From: Actinobacteria bacterium UBA2279 | GTDB lineage: Bacteria > Actinomycetota > Coriobacteriia > Anaerosomatales > Anaerosomataceae | DNA length: 64,000 bases | Assembly (NCBI GenBank): GCA_002347365.1 | Contig: DDWT01000013.1 | Location: forward strand, 1 to 64,000 | Direction: 5' to 3' | In this document: positions 43,077 to 53,336 of the stretch, piece by piece | Layout of the letters: every line of letters starts with the position of its first letter | Position numbering within the stretch: the first letter of the stretch is position 1 | The notes under the pieces: generated by a model | The model's input: only the letters and a program-made list of their open reading frames with translations | What the model was told of the DNA's origin: nothing | Database searches by the model: none | Position numbers and translations under genes: made by a program

Positions 43077-44390
43077 CTAGAACTCGCAGCGCTCGAGTCT
43101 GTCGAACACCGTTCCGACCCGGGCCAGAAACGCCCACGGATCGAATATCGCCTCAAGCTGCACGGCCGTGAGCGGGCACTCGGGATCGGCCTCGAGGTTC
43201 TCTCGGTAGCTCGCACCGGCGCGTGCGTTCTGCACGTCGTCCCAGACCTTCATCGCGTTGCGCTGGACGATCGCGTACGCATCCTCCCGCAACATCCCGC
43301 CGTCGACGAGCGCGAGCAGTACGCGACTTGAGTAGATGAGGCCGCGCGTCGACTCCAGGTTGGCCAGCATGCGCTTCGGATACAACACCATGCCATCCAA
43401 GATCCACTCCAGCTTGCCGAGAAGATAGTCCAGCCCGATGGTCGAGTCCGCGAGTACGACGCGCTCCGCCGAGGAGTGCGAGATATCGCGCTCGTGCCAC
43501 AGCGCCACATTGTCGAAGCCCACCTGCGCGTTGGCCTTGATCACGCGAGCGAGCCCGCAGACCCGCTCGGCGGTGATGGGATTGCGCTTATGTGGCATAG
43601 CCGAGGAGCCCTTCTGGCCCTTGGCGAACGGCTCTTCAGCCTCAAGCGTGTCGGACTTCTGCAGAGCACGCACCTCGGTGGCGATCTCCTCGGCAGAAGC
43701 GGCAACAGTGGCCAGCACTGCGAGGAACTGTGCGTGCCGATCGCGCGCTATGACCTGCGTGGAGAGCGGATCGGGCGTCAGGCCGAGCTTCTCGCACACG
43801 TAGGTCTCCACGAACGGGTCGATGTTGGAGTAGCTGCCCACGGCGCCGGAGATCGCGCCTACTGCGACCATCTCTCGAGTGCGAACGAGGCGCTGCTCGG
43901 CGCGCTTCATCGCCCAGGTCCAGCGACCGAACTTCATGCCCATCGTCATCGGCTCGGCGTGGATACCGTGCGTGCGGCCCACGCAGAGCATCTCGCGGGT
44001 CTCAAAAGCGCGGCGCTTGCAGATCGCGCCGATCCGGCGCACGTCGTCGATGAGTATGTCGATCGCCTGCGTCATCTGATAGCAGAGCGCCGTGTCCCCA
44101 AGGTCGCTTGAGGTCATGCCGTAGTGGACCCACTTGGACGGCTCACCGATGTGCTCGGCCATGTTGGTCAGGAACGCGATGACGTCGTGGTTCGTGGTGC
44201 GTTCGATCTCGTCGATGCGCTCCACCTCGAAGGCGGCGCGCTCGCGAATCGCGACCGCGTCCTCGCAAGGGATGACACCAAGTTCCGCCTGCGCCTCGCA
44301 GGCAAGGACCTCGATCTCCTTCCAGATCTCGAACTTGTTCTCGAGTTCCCAGATGGCGGCCATCTCGGGGCGGGAGTAGCGAGGGATCAT
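43077..44390 (-). CDS. purB: Adenylosuccinate lyase (PurB)
   Basis: A 437-residue fumarase/aspartase-superfamily enzyme acting twice in purine synthesis (SAICAR to AICAR, and adenylosuccinate to AMP). The signature loop GSSAMPHKRNPITAER is present, along with TSSDLGDTA and GRTHGIHAEP. Start ATG 44390; the N-terminal IPRYSRPEMAAIW matches the family. It is separated from the main pur run by ~24 kb. Confidence 0.95.
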   Translation of the reverse strand: MIPRYSRPEMAAIWELENKFEIWKEIEVLACEAQAELGVIPCEDAVAIRERAAFEVERIDEIERTTNHDVIAFLTNMAEHIGEPSKWVHYGMTSSDLGDTALCYQMTQAIDILIDDVRRIGAICKRRAFETREMLCVGRTHGIHAEPMTMGMKFGRWTWAMKRAEQRLVRTREMVAVGAISGAVGSYSNIDPFVETYVCEKLGLTPDPLSTQVIARDRHAQFLAVLATVAASAEEIATEVRALQKSDTLEAEEPFAKGQKGSSAMPHKRNPITAERVCGLARVIKANAQVGFDNVALWHERDISHSSAERVVLADSTIGLDYLLGKLEWILDGMVLYPKRMLANLESTRGLIYSSRVLLALVDGGMLREDAYAIVQRNAMKVWDDVQNARAGASYRENLEADPECPLTAVQLEAIFDPWAFLARVGTVFDRLERCEF

Positions 44391-44537
44391 CGGTGAAGCT
44401 CCTCAGAGGTAGGTGAACGAGCGAAAACGGCTGATGTCGCGCTCACATTATCGCCCAGCGGGCCTATGAGGTCACGCGACGCGGCTGACGCCGCGTCCGT
44501 ACGGCGTCAATCAGCGTGAGCGCGGTGGCGCGCATTG

Positions 44538-45716
44538 TCACTCTGCAGCGCTCGCCATGTGCACATATGCCGTGAGATCTGCACCGAGCATCGCGCGGAG
44601 CTCTGACAGGTCGCTTGCGGGCACCTCGGCGAACACGAACGCAAGCACAGGGTAACGCCGGAAATCGACACGACGCACTTCCAGGGGACGGGAGAAGCAC
44701 GCCTCGAGCGCGTCGTAGTCCACCGACTCGATGGCCGCCCTGTCGACACTGGCGGGGATATCGCACACCACGACGCCGTACACGCGGTCCCGGCGCTCAC
44801 GAAAGATCTCGGTCCAGTCCGGAACGATCCCGTGGATGTAGTGCTCGTACGGGTTGATGCCGTAGGCGTGGTACGCGATATCGGTGACACACCAGCCGGC
44901 GAACCGCATGGGGTTGATCTCTATCGGCGCGATGCGGCCGGCGGCATCGACGCGCAACTCGGCATGCACGGGAAAGTCCCGTAGGTCCGCTCGGCGACCT
45001 ACCTCTGCCAGGAATGCGGCGAACGGCTCACGCCAATGATCGATGAGCTCCGCAGACGTGATGTAGACACGGTCACTAACGTCGTCAGCCGAGGCGAACA
45101 GGTGACCCAGAACGTTGAGGATGACGGGTCTGCCCTCGCTGTCGAAGTAGGCGTCGACCGCGAACTCCTCGCCTTCGATAACCTCCTCGATCACGAAGCG
45201 ATCGAGCCCGATCACCTTGCCGGGATACAGGTCGGCCAGCGAGTCTACCTCGTGTTGGAGCGTCGCCAGGATGCCCGGCCACTCCTCCGCCGAGTCGACC
45301 ACATGCACTCCCATGCTGAAGAAACCTACCGCCGGTTTGACGATGAAGGGCCCACGCATGGAGCGCGGGTCGAAGCCTTCGAGTTCTTCCAGGGTGAGGC
45401 CGACGTAGCGGTAGCCCGGATACAGGTCGGCGAGCAGTTCCCGGAAACGCACCTTGTCTTTGAAGATGTCGATCCGCTCGGCCAGACCAGGGTCCGTGAT
45501 GTGCCTGGCGATCCAGCCGATGGCGTTCTCCGAGTTGGCGTAGAGTCGCGGCTGCTCCGCCCGCGCATAGAGACGGGCGAACTCTTCATCTGTCGCCAGG
45601 CCGTACCGGCTGCCGAGCGCCCGTCGTGCGGCGGCTGTGTCGAGCACGGGCGCACCGATCTCGGCAACAGAAAGGGCCAGGAGTCGCGACACATACGGGT
45701 CTTCGAGGATGAACAC
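44538..45716 (-). CDS. ATP-grasp superfamily protein
   Basis: A 392-residue cytosolic ATP-dependent carboxylate-amine/thiol ligase-like protein. The ATP-grasp core shows GPFIVKPAVGFFSMGVHVV, VIEEVIEGEEFAVDAYFDSE and IEINPMRFAG, with the metal-binding Glu-x-Asn. GTG 45716 has GGAGG 4 nt upstream. It lies alone between purB and the divergent histidine kinase. Substrates are unknown; D-Ala ligase, PurK/T-like and peptide-ligase roles are all possible. Confidence 0.75.
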   Translation of the reverse strand: MFILEDPYVSRLLALSVAEIGAPVLDTAAARRALGSRYGLATDEEFARLYARAEQPRLYANSENAIGWIARHITDPGLAERIDIFKDKVRFRELLADLYPGYRYVGLTLEELEGFDPRSMRGPFIVKPAVGFFSMGVHVVDSAEEWPGILATLQHEVDSLADLYPGKVIGLDRFVIEEVIEGEEFAVDAYFDSEGRPVILNVLGHLFASADDVSDRVYITSAELIDHWREPFAAFLAEVGRRADLRDFPVHAELRVDAAGRIAPIEINPMRFAGWCVTDIAYHAYGINPYEHYIHGIVPDWTEIFRERRDRVYGVVVCDIPASVDRAAIESVDYDALEACFSRPLEVRRVDFRRYPVLAFVFAEVPASDLSELRAMLGADLTAYVHMASAAE

Positions 45717-45837
45717 TGTGCCTCCGGGTCCTGGTCGATGATCGGAACAGGGTACCACGCGTGTACTCCCGCAGTCGCATGCGCGAGTACGCCCGTCGGC
45801 GCTCGTCAGTCCTGTCCACGCAGGCTAGGATGAGTGC

Positions 45838-47064
45838 ATGACCACGCGACTCAAGAAACGCATCGCCCACATAGACCCGCTGTGGCTCGACCTCGGTCTT
45901 GCCGTCGGATTGACGGCGCTCGTCTTCCTGCAACTGTGGCTCATGACCTCGCTGCACCCGGCACCGCTGAACGGTCGATTCATGCGCCAGCCGCGCCTCG
46001 AGACGGCACCGGCGGACTGGCTTGCCTACGCCCTTGTGGCGGCGAGCTTCCTGCCGCTGGCCGTCCGTCGGAAAGCACCCTGGGTCGCATTCACCGTGAG
46101 CTGCACGGCAGCGATCGTCTACAGCGTCACGATCCCCATGCCGGCTCCGACCATCCTCGCACCCATGATCGCCATCTACACGGTCGCCTCCCGCGCCCGC
46201 CAACGACGCGCCGGTCTTCTCGCCGTCCTGGTGACAGGGCTCGTGATCGCTGCCGGACTCTTCGTCTTCTCGCCAACGGTTCGCTGGGTGGCCGAGGTGG
46301 TCGGCCCCATCGTGCTCCTCACCGCCACCGCACTCCTCGGCGAGGCGGAACGTAATCGCCGAGGATATATCGCCGAGTTCGAGCGTCGTGCGGTTGAAGC
46401 GGAGCGCACCCGCGAGGAAGAGGCGAGGCGGCGTGTCGACGAGGAACGGATCCGCATCGCCCGCGAGGTGCATGACATCGTCGCGCACAGCCTGTCCATC
46501 GTCACCGTCCAGGCCAGCGCTGCTTCAGCCCTGATAGACACCTCACCGGAGCGCGCCCGCGAGTCGATCGAGAACGTGCGCGCCACCGGCAAGCAGGCCC
46601 TCGCCGAGCTACGCTCGATGCTCGACGTGTTGCGCACTGCCGAGGGCGATGCGCCGCTCGCTCCGGCGGCCGATATCACCAAGATCGAACAGCTGGTCGG
46701 CCACGTCCGGGAAGCCGGTATCGACGTGGCCCTTACGGTGAGCGGCGATCTTGTCAGCGTTCCGGCGTACGCGGGTGTCTCGGCATACCGCATCGTTCAA
46801 GAGGCGCTCACCAACATCGTGCGTCACGCCGGCGCGCAGCACGCAAGCGTCCATGTCGCGGTCGGGCATCGCGAGCTCTCGGTCGAGATCATCGACGACG
46901 GCATCGGCACTGACGCTGACGCCCTTTACGCCACCGAGGGACACGGCATCCGGGGTATGCGCGAGCGCGTCGAGGCGCTTGGCGGCTCCTTCGAGATCGG
47001 CCCGGGCCAGCACGGCGGCGTACGCCTGAGCGCGACCATACCGCTGACAAGGAGCGCATCATGA
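45838..47064 (+). CDS. NarL/LiaS-type sensor histidine kinase
   Basis: A 408-residue membrane sensor. About five N-terminal hydrophobic segments (no large extracellular domain) are followed by a coiled stretch ([20 protein letters not shown]), the HisKA_3 dimerisation/phosphoacceptor helix [16 protein letters not shown] (His in EVHDI) and a HATPase domain with [15 protein letters not shown] and [17 protein letters not shown] 45838 has AGGATGAG upstream. Its stop overlaps the partner regulator gene by 4 nt, and the four efflux/secretion genes follow, so it likely controls those. Confidence 0.9.
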   Translation: MTTRLKKRIAHIDPLWLDLGLAVGLTALVFLQLWLMTSLHPAPLNGRFMRQPRLETAPADWLAYALVAASFLPLAVRRKAPWVAFTVSCTAAIVYSVTIPMPAPTILAPMIAIYTVASRARQRRAGLLAVLVTGLVIAAGLFVFSPTVRWVAEVVGPIVLLTATALLGEAERNRRGYIAEFERRAVEAERTREEEARRRVDEERIRIAREVHDIVAHSLSIVTVQASAASALIDTSPERARESIENVRATGKQALAELRSMLDVLRTAEGDAPLAPAADITKIEQLVGHVREAGIDVALTVSGDLVSVPAYAGVSAYRIVQEALTNIVRHAGAQHASVHVAVGHRELSVEIIDDGIGTDADALYATEGHGIRGMRERVEALGGSFEIGPGQHGGVRLSATIPLTRSAS

Positions 47065-47735
47065 GCATCCGGGTCCTCATCGTCGACGACCAGGCACTCG
47101 TCCGCGCAGGTTTCCGGGTGCTTCTTGAGACCGCGAGCGACATCACCGTGGTCGGGGAAGCCGAGAACGGTGAGCAGGCGATACGCCTGGCGGACGAACT
47201 GACGCCTGACGTCATCTTGATGGACATCCGGATGCCCGAGATGGACGGTCTCGAGGCGACGCGCCGCATCCTCGGCGATCCGTCTGCTTCGGCCCCGCGT
47301 GTCCTGATGCTGACGACGTTCGACGCCGACGAGTACGTCTACGAGGCGCTGCGCATCGGCGCCAGTGGCTTCCTGCTGAAAGACACCGACCCCGCGCAGC
47401 TTGTCGACGGAGTGCGCGTGGTCGCGCGCGGAGATGCCTTGCTCTCGCCGAGCGTGACCCGCCGTCTGGTGACCGAGTTCGCCTCCCGCCCTGAGGTACG
47501 CCGCGCCCACCCGAAAGAACTCGAGTCGCTCACGGAACGCGAGCATGAGATTCTCACGCTTGTGGCGTCCGGACTGTCAAACGACGAGATCGCCGAGCGC
47601 CTGTTCATCAGCCCGGCGACCGCGAAGACACACGTCTCGCGGGTGATCATGAAGCTGCACGCCCGTGACCGTGCCCAACTCGTTGTGATGGCTTACGAGT
47701 CCGGGCTGGTCACCCCCGGCCTCCCGGCGGAGTAG
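47061..47735 (+). CDS. NarL/LuxR-family response regulator
   Basis: A 224-residue regulator. The receiver domain shows [14 protein letters not shown], the phosphoacceptor Asp in [14 protein letters not shown] and the Lys in [11 protein letters not shown]. The C-terminal LuxR HTH has [20 protein letters not shown] and [19 protein letters not shown] 47061 overlaps the kinase stop (ATGA). It probably regulates the efflux genes downstream. Confidence 0.93.
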   Translation: MSIRVLIVDDQALVRAGFRVLLETASDITVVGEAENGEQAIRLADELTPDVILMDIRMPEMDGLEATRRILGDPSASAPRVLMLTTFDADEYVYEALRIGASGFLLKDTDPAQLVDGVRVVARGDALLSPSVTRRLVTEFASRPEVRRAHPKELESLTEREHEILTLVASGLSNDEIAERLFISPATAKTHVSRVIMKLHARDRAQLVVMAYESGLVTPGLPAE

Positions 47736-47863
47736 ACTCTCCACACAACCTCCACAGCACGTACTCCCTGTGGCGTATACCGATTCACTTCTCCCGCACG
47801 ACGAACCCCTCTCCTCATACACCTAGGATGGTGTGCAGTGACCATTCTGTGTGGAGGTGGAGC

Positions 47864-49093
47864 ATGGCCCTGTCCAAGAAGCTTCGGCGCTATCGCGGCT
47901 GGATCGCCGGTGGCGTCCTCGTCGCCATCGCGGGAACAGCGCTCCTCGTGACGCGAGGAGCCGGGGCCGAGAGTACCTCGGTCTCATACACGACCGAGGC
48001 AGCCACGACCGGTACGATCTCGGTCACCGTGTCCGGCACCGGAAACGTCGAAGTCGGCGACACGACCGAGGCCTGGCCGGACAGCGCAGGGACGATCGCA
48101 AGCATCGCCGTGCAGGAGGGCTCCCTCGTGAGCACCGGCGCCGCACTGTACACACTCGACGCGACCGCCGCCAAGTCGAACACCGCGAAGGCGTACGCAT
48201 CCTATCTTCAGGCGAAGCAGGGCGTTCTCAACGCCGAGTCGCAGCTTCTGAAAGCCGAGAACGAACGGGACGCCGTCATAGAACACAGCAACCTGGCCAC
48301 TCCCACGGCGACCGCAGATGACGTCACCCTCGCGAAGAAGAGCGTGGAGTCCGCCACGATCGGGTTGACAGCTGCGAAGGCCTCACTCGCAAGTGCCACA
48401 ACGGCATACAACGACGCACGGGCTGCCGAGGAAGACCTCTCGGTGACCTCACCATGTTCCGGCACGGTCGGTGAGCTCAATATTCAGGTAGGAGACAGCG
48501 TCACATCCTCCGGCGGCTCCATCTCCCAAACCAGCGGCACGGGCGCAGCGGCATCCTCATCGGCACCGGTCGTCATCACCAGCGGACGTACCCTGGTGGT
48601 CAAGCTCACCGTGAACGAGGTGGACCTCCCCACCCTCGCCGTGGGCCAGCGAGCGGACATCGAGTTCGATGCGCTGCCTGACATAGCTGCCACGGGCAAG
48701 GTATATGAGATATCCGATGAGGGCCTCAACACCCAAGGCGTCGTCACCTTCGATGTCTACCTCGCGCTTGACGTGATAGATGATTCGCTGCGACCCGCGA
48801 TGTCCGCAGCTGCGACCATAGTGACTGACGTCGCCAAAGACGCGCTGCTCGTGCCCAACGCTGCCGTGCAGTCGGACGGCAACGGCGACTACCACGTACA
48901 GATACTCGACTCAACGGGCGCACCGCAGAACGTGGCCGTCGAAGTCGGACTCATGAGCGCGACTCAAACACAGGTCCTCTCAGGCATCTCCGAAGGTGAC
49001 AAGGTCATCACTCAGACACTCGACGGTGAGACACAGTCCAACAGCAGTGGCGGGGGCATCCTCGGCGGAATGGGCGGCGGTCCTCGTGGCTAG
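47864..49093 (+). CDS. MacA/HlyD-type periplasmic adaptor subunit
   Basis: A 409-residue membrane-anchored adaptor from ATG 47864 (GGAGGTGG upstream). A single N-terminal TM (WIAGGVLVAIAGTALLV) is followed by the split lipoyl/barrel-sandwich domain (VSGTGNVEVGD and CSGTVGELNIQVGDSV), a helical hairpin (coiled stretch from residue ~100 to 190) and beta-barrel/membrane-proximal domains with LVVKLTVNEVDLPTLAVG and VPNAAVQSDGNG. The C-terminus is Gly-rich. It couples with the ABC ATPase and permease that follow. In a Gram-positive cell it would act at the outer face of the membrane. Confidence 0.88.
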   Translation: MALSKKLRRYRGWIAGGVLVAIAGTALLVTRGAGAESTSVSYTTEAATTGTISVTVSGTGNVEVGDTTEAWPDSAGTIASIAVQEGSLVSTGAALYTLDATAAKSNTAKAYASYLQAKQGVLNAESQLLKAENERDAVIEHSNLATPTATADDVTLAKKSVESATIGLTAAKASLASATTAYNDARAAEEDLSVTSPCSGTVGELNIQVGDSVTSSGGSISQTSGTGAAASSSAPVVITSGRTLVVKLTVNEVDLPTLAVGQRADIEFDALPDIAATGKVYEISDEGLNTQGVVTFDVYLALDVIDDSLRPAMSAAATIVTDVAKDALLVPNAAVQSDGNGDYHVQILDSTGAPQNVAVEVGLMSATQTQVLSGISEGDKVITQTLDGETQSNSSGGGILGGMGGGPRG

Positions 49094-49832
49094 TCCTGTC
49101 ATAGAAGCGCACGACCTTGAGAAGGTCTACGAAGGCGCAGGCGCCGAGACTCACGCGCTGCGCGGCGTGTCGTTCACCATCGAAGCGGGCGAGTTCGCGG
49201 CGATCATGGGGCCGTCAGGTTCGGGCAAATCCACGCTCATGCATATCCTGGGCTGCCTCGATGTGCCCACCACCGGCACCTACCGACTGGCGGGCCGCGA
49301 CGTGGCAGAGTTGGACACCTACGAGCTTGCCGAAGTGCGCCGAGAGACAGTCGGCTTCGTCTTCCAGGCGTTCAATCTGCTACCCCGCGCGAGCGTGATG
49401 CGCAACGTCGTGATGCCGATGCTGTACACGCGTGTCGACCCGGATGAACGCGAGGAGCGTGCCGCGGATGCACTACGTGCCGTTCGGCTGGACGAGGAGC
49501 TGTGGACGCATCGCTCCAACGAGCTGTCGGGGGGCCAGATGCAGCGTGTCGCCATCGCACGGGCGCTGGTCAACAACCCGTCCCTTATCCTCGCCGACGA
49601 GCCCACGGGAAACCTGGACACCGCCACGGGCGACTCGGTGATGGAGTTGTTCGCCCGGCTGAACGACGAGGGCCGCACCATCGTGCTGATCACCCACGAG
49701 CCCGACATCGCCGCACGGGCCAAGCGTGTCATCCGGATACAAGACGGACTCATCAGCGAAGATGCCCGCCGGGAAGACGCGCACATCCGCCAGTACAGCA
49801 CCAACGTTGCCGAGAAGGACGGTGATGCGTGA
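49086..49832 (+). CDS. MacB/LolD-type ABC transporter ATPase
   Basis: A 248-residue ATPase. Walker A IMGPSGSGKSTLM, Q-loop FVFQAFNLLPRASV, signature NELSGGQMQRVAIARAL, Walker B LILADEPTGNLD and switch His in VLITHEPDIA. GTG 49086 overlaps the adaptor gene by 8 nt and its stop overlaps the permease start (GTGA). An export system for lipids, peptides or small toxic molecules is typical; substrate unknown. Confidence 0.92.
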   Translation: MASPVIEAHDLEKVYEGAGAETHALRGVSFTIEAGEFAAIMGPSGSGKSTLMHILGCLDVPTTGTYRLAGRDVAELDTYELAEVRRETVGFVFQAFNLLPRASVMRNVVMPMLYTRVDPDEREERAADALRAVRLDEELWTHRSNELSGGQMQRVAIARALVNNPSLILADEPTGNLDTATGDSVMELFARLNDEGRTIVLITHEPDIAARAKRVIRIQDGLISEDARREDAHIRQYSTNVAEKDGDA

Positions 49833-51052
49833 TGCGCTTCTCCGACCTCATCTCCGAGACCCTCCACTCCCTGACCTCCAACAAGGTCCGCAGCGGACTG
49901 ACCATCCTCGGCATCGTCGTCGGCATCGCCTCCGTGATCGCCATGCTCGCGCTGGGCGCGGGTAGCCAGGCATCCATCGAGGAGTCCATCCAGTCGGCGG
50001 GGTCCAACCTGCTCACGATCTCGCCGTCCTCACCCGGAGGTAGTGGCGGCGGCTTCCGCATGTCCGCGAGTTCGGTGCAATCGCTGACCCGCGAGGACGC
50101 GGAAGCACTGGCCGGACTCGGACTCATCACCGGCGTGGCCCCCTCGGCCCAGGGCAATGGACAGCTCGTCGCCGACGATGCGAACGCCAACGCCCAGCTC
50201 ATCGGGGTCACCAGTTCCTACGCCAAAGTCAGCGGACTCACCGTGGCCAAGGGCGGATTCATCACCGATCGCGACGATTCGGCGTACGCCCAGGTGATCG
50301 TCTTGGGCTCCACGCTCGCTGAAGACCTCTACGGCACCAGCATCGACCCTGTCGGCAAGCGCATCCGCTCGGGCAACATGCTGCTCACCGTGGTCGGTGT
50401 GCTTGAAGAGAAGGGCAGCTCGGGGTTCACCAGCGCAGACTCGGCGGCTATGATCCCGCTCTCCACGCTGCAACGCTATGTCAGCGGTAATGAGTACCTC
50501 TCGAGCATCACGCTCACCGTCGTCGATGAGGCGCAGATGACCACCGCCGAGGAAGAGATAGAACAGACGCTGCTCACCCGACACGCGATATCCGATCCGG
50601 ACTACGCGGACTTCCGCATCCTGAACATGGCCGACATGCTGAGCGCGGTCTCTACCGTGATCGACACGTTCACCGCTCTGCTCGCTGCGATCGCCAGCAT
50701 CTCGCTCCTGGTGGGCGGCATCGGCATCATGAACATGATGCTCACCACCGTCACCGAGCGCACGCGCGAGATCGGTCTACGCAAGGCGATAGGTGCCGAT
50801 GACAGCGCCATCTCCTCGCAGTTCCTGGCTGAGTCGGTCGTGCTCACCTTCGTGGGCGGGCTTATAGGCATCGCGCTCGGCTGGCTGATCGCCTTCGTCG
50901 GCGGCGGACTCCTTGGCATCAGCGCCATCCTGACCGTGGACGCCATCATGCTGGCCGTCGGCGTGTGTGCCTTCATCGGCGTCGTGTTCGGCTACTACCC
51001 GGCACGACGCGCGGCAAAGCTCAGCCCCATCGAAGCCCTTCGGTATCAGTAG
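49829..51052 (+). CDS. MacB/FtsX-type ABC transporter permease
   Basis: A 407-residue permease with one N-terminal TM (LTILGIVVGIASVIAMLALG), a large extracellular MacB_PCD domain (residues ~45-260), and three C-terminal FtsX-type helices (SISLLVGGIGIMNMMLTTV, SVVLTFVGGLIGIALGWLI and the last near 370). RTREIGLRKAIGADDSAI is the conserved cytosolic loop. GTG 49829 overlaps the ATPase stop by 4 nt, with an ATG immediately after that could also be used. Confidence 0.92.
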   Translation: MMRFSDLISETLHSLTSNKVRSGLTILGIVVGIASVIAMLALGAGSQASIEESIQSAGSNLLTISPSSPGGSGGGFRMSASSVQSLTREDAEALAGLGLITGVAPSAQGNGQLVADDANANAQLIGVTSSYAKVSGLTVAKGGFITDRDDSAYAQVIVLGSTLAEDLYGTSIDPVGKRIRSGNMLLTVVGVLEEKGSSGFTSADSAAMIPLSTLQRYVSGNEYLSSITLTVVDEAQMTTAEEEIEQTLLTRHAISDPDYADFRILNMADMLSAVSTVIDTFTALLAAIASISLLVGGIGIMNMMLTTVTERTREIGLRKAIGADDSAISSQFLAESVVLTFVGGLIGIALGWLIAFVGGGLLGISAILTVDAIMLAVGVCAFIGVVFGYYPARRAAKLSPIEALRYQ

Positions 51053-51071
51053 GAAGTCAAAGGAGAGTCCC

Positions 51072-51560
51072 ATGAAGAAGGTAATACTGACAATCGCGGT
51101 CCTTGCGCTGATCGGCGCGGCGTTCTTCGGCGGAACGTTGTTCGCCGGTGCTTCAGACTCCGCGCCAGGAGACTTCGCAGCGAATGGACGCGGTGGCATG
51201 GGCGGCCCGTTGGCCGACATGACGGATGAAGAGCGCACGGCGTTCCAGAGCATGACCGATGAGGAGCGTCAGGCCTTCCTCGAGGACAAGGGCATCGACA
51301 CGAGCGCGATACCTGCGGGCGGCATGACCGGCGGACCCGCGCGCGGCGGCCTGCTCGGGGGCGAGATCGTCGAGTTCGCAAGCGATACGATCACCGTGGC
51401 GCTGACACAGGGCGGCTCGCAGACGATCTACTACGATGAGGACACCGTCGTCGCGTATGCCGAAGGCGCGACCGAGCTGGCGGCCGGCTCACAAGTGTTG
51501 CTGTTCTCCCAGTCGGAGACCGACGGCGTGACGACCGCCCAGGCGATCATCGTTCAGTAG
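51072..51560 (+). CDS. Small exported protein linked to the MacAB-type operon
   Basis: A 162-residue precursor from ATG 51072 (GGAG 6 nt upstream). It has an N-terminal hydrophobic segment (VILTIAVLALIGAAFFGGTL), a Gly/Met-rich linker, a duplicated MTDEERTAFQS/MTDEERQAFLE unit and a small beta-rich C-terminal domain (EIVEFASDTITVALTQGGSQ, resembling DUF5666-type folds). Last gene of the kinase/efflux operon; it could be cargo or an accessory to the adaptor (inference). Confidence 0.65.
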   Translation: MKKVILTIAVLALIGAAFFGGTLFAGASDSAPGDFAANGRGGMGGPLADMTDEERTAFQSMTDEERQAFLEDKGIDTSAIPAGGMTGGPARGGLLGGEIVEFASDTITVALTQGGSQTIYYDEDTVVAYAEGATELAAGSQVLLFSQSETDGVTTAQAIIVQ

Positions 51561-52291
51561 CGGCGACGCCCGAACATCCAGCGCAGCAGACCAACCGCTG
51601 CCACAACGCCAAGCACTCCAGCGAGGAGCACCGCCCCGTCACCGGGCGCGTGCTCCTCGAGCGTCGTGGCGCTCCCGACACGTGGGATCGGCGCGTACTT
51701 CTCGGCGAACATGCCACGCCACTCGATGCGGCGTTCCCCAACGCGCTCGATGATCGGCCCTCCGTCCGTGCGCGAGACTTCCAGCACGGCATCGTCGCGT
51801 AGCGGATGATTGGGGTCGTAGATTCGAATGAGCGCCTGGGTCGGGGTGAGCTCCGCAGCGTATGCCAGTACCTGGTGATTGCGCCCCATATGCCTGAGGT
51901 CGAACGCACTGATCAGGCCGAGAGGGACGGGCCGCCCGCCAGCCAGCAAGTCGAGAACGCGACCGATCTCGCGGCGCGTCAATGCCGACCCACCGCGCGG
52001 GCCGTCAGCAGGCCGATACGTCAACTCCACGAATCGCCACAGGTTGTAGCCGGATCCCGCGAATACGCTCGCAAGCTGGCGACGCCAGATCAAGCGTGCC
52101 AGTGCCGAGTCGTATGGAGGGAGTTCGCGCTCCTCGGGAACGGCCTCCCTTGCATCGAAGTAGTCGAGCGCAGCGAACGCCATGCCGCCGCAGCGACCGC
52201 GAACAGGGACCGCACCCAGAAGGACGTCGCGCCACGTGTTGGCGAATCCGAACCCGTGGAGCGTGGGCCGGAACTCAGTCGTGTACTTCAC
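51554..52291 (-). CDS. Papain-fold (C39-like) peptidase candidate with C-terminal membrane anchor
   Basis: A 245-residue protein. VPVRGRCGGMAFAALDYF offers a Cys nucleophile in a GxCGGM context, NHQVLAYAAEL a His, and IRIYDPNHPLRDD an Asp/Asn, in the order of papain-like Cys proteases and related transglutaminase folds. A single TM segment (VLLAGVLGVVAAVGLLRWMF) closes the protein. ATG 52291 overlaps the stop of the TRIC gene by 4 nt, so they are coupled, and its 3' end overlaps the convergent small exported-protein gene by 7 nt. Proteolytic activity is inference. Confidence 0.55.
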   Translation of the reverse strand: MKYTTEFRPTLHGFGFANTWRDVLLGAVPVRGRCGGMAFAALDYFDAREAVPEERELPPYDSALARLIWRRQLASVFAGSGYNLWRFVELTYRPADGPRGGSALTRREIGRVLDLLAGGRPVPLGLISAFDLRHMGRNHQVLAYAAELTPTQALIRIYDPNHPLRDDAVLEVSRTDGGPIIERVGERRIEWRGMFAEKYAPIPRVGSATTLEEHAPGDGAVLLAGVLGVVAAVGLLRWMFGRRRY

Positions 52292-53187
52292 CTCGGCTCC
52301 GTTCGCTCGTCAGTCTCATCGACAGGCGGCACACAGGGCGCGTCGCCTCCACCCCGGACCCAGCGCCAGGGGCGACCGGGTGTCGCTTCCCGGTGCACCG
52401 GCATCGGGGCCTGCCATCCTCGCTTGACCGCGATGACACGCAGTGTGAGCGTGACTGTCGCCGCCACGATCAAGGCGACCGGCTTGACGATGTTGGCCCA
52501 CGTCACCAGGAAGATGTAGAGAGACGAACCCAGTACCGCCGCCGAGGCGGACAGGGTCCCGGGTCGCATGATCTGCGGTGTCTCGTTGCACAGTACGTCT
52601 CGGATCATGCCTCCTCCGACGCTGGTCACGACGCCGAGAAGCACTGCGGGAACGACATTCAAGCCGGCACTGAGCGCCTTGTCGGCGCCGACTACAGCGA
52701 ACAGGCCGAGCGAGAGCGCGTCCAGATAGAGGAACGGCCGCTTCATCTTCTTGTAGAGCGACGAGAAGAAAAAGCCCACCAGGGCAGCGGCCAGCGCGAC
52801 AGCCAGGAGCCGCCAGTTCCTGAACGCTGCGATCCCGTGGCTCTGCAGCAGGACATCGCGCAGGATGCCTCCACCAAGCGCGTTGACCACTGCCAGGACT
52901 GCGATGCCCGAGATGTCCATCCGCCGCTCATCGGCGTGCGTCGCGCCCGAGAGCCCGCCAATGAAGGCGGCCGTGAGTTCGTACAGCAGCGGCACCCTCA
53001 CGAGCGTCTCCTGAACCGGAGCGGTCGTTGTGGCGCTGGACGGAAGCGCGCTCGCGATCATCCCGGGCACGACGGTGGTAAGGATGCTGGCCAGACTCGT
53101 GGGTTCGACAGAGGCGGATGCGACGGCAGATGCTCCCCCGAACGCATTCACCGCGACCGCGATCGACGCTGTCGCCGCATCGAGCAT
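52288..53187 (-). CDS. TRIC/UPF0126 (YadS-type) trimeric cation channel
   Basis: A 299-residue membrane protein from ATG 53187 (GGGAGGGG 8 nt upstream). The two conserved Gly-rich re-entrant repeats are seen: NALGGGILRDVLLQ and VTSVGGGMIRDVLCNETPQI, in a roughly seven-helix core. A ~100-residue N-terminal extension and a Pro/Arg-rich C-terminal tail are unusual for the family. K+ or other cation conductance is inferred from homologues. Confidence 0.85.
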   Translation of the reverse strand: MLDAATASIAVAVNAFGGASAVASASVEPTSLASILTTVVPGMIASALPSSATTTAPVQETLVRVPLLYELTAAFIGGLSGATHADERRMDISGIAVLAVVNALGGGILRDVLLQSHGIAAFRNWRLLAVALAAALVGFFFSSLYKKMKRPFLYLDALSLGLFAVVGADKALSAGLNVVPAVLLGVVTSVGGGMIRDVLCNETPQIMRPGTLSASAAVLGSSLYIFLVTWANIVKPVALIVAATVTLTLRVIAVKRGWQAPMPVHREATPGRPWRWVRGGGDAPCVPPVDETDERTEPR

Positions 53188-53336
53188 TCTGTGTGCCCCT
53201 CCCGCTAGATGTCCGTGTCGACGGAATACCCAGTCTGCACGCGGGCTTCGCCGCAAATCAGAGGTGAAGCCTCATCGTTGCCGAGCGTCACGCATCGGAC
53301 ACCTTAAATGTCCCACTGCGTCGACGCAGCGAATCC

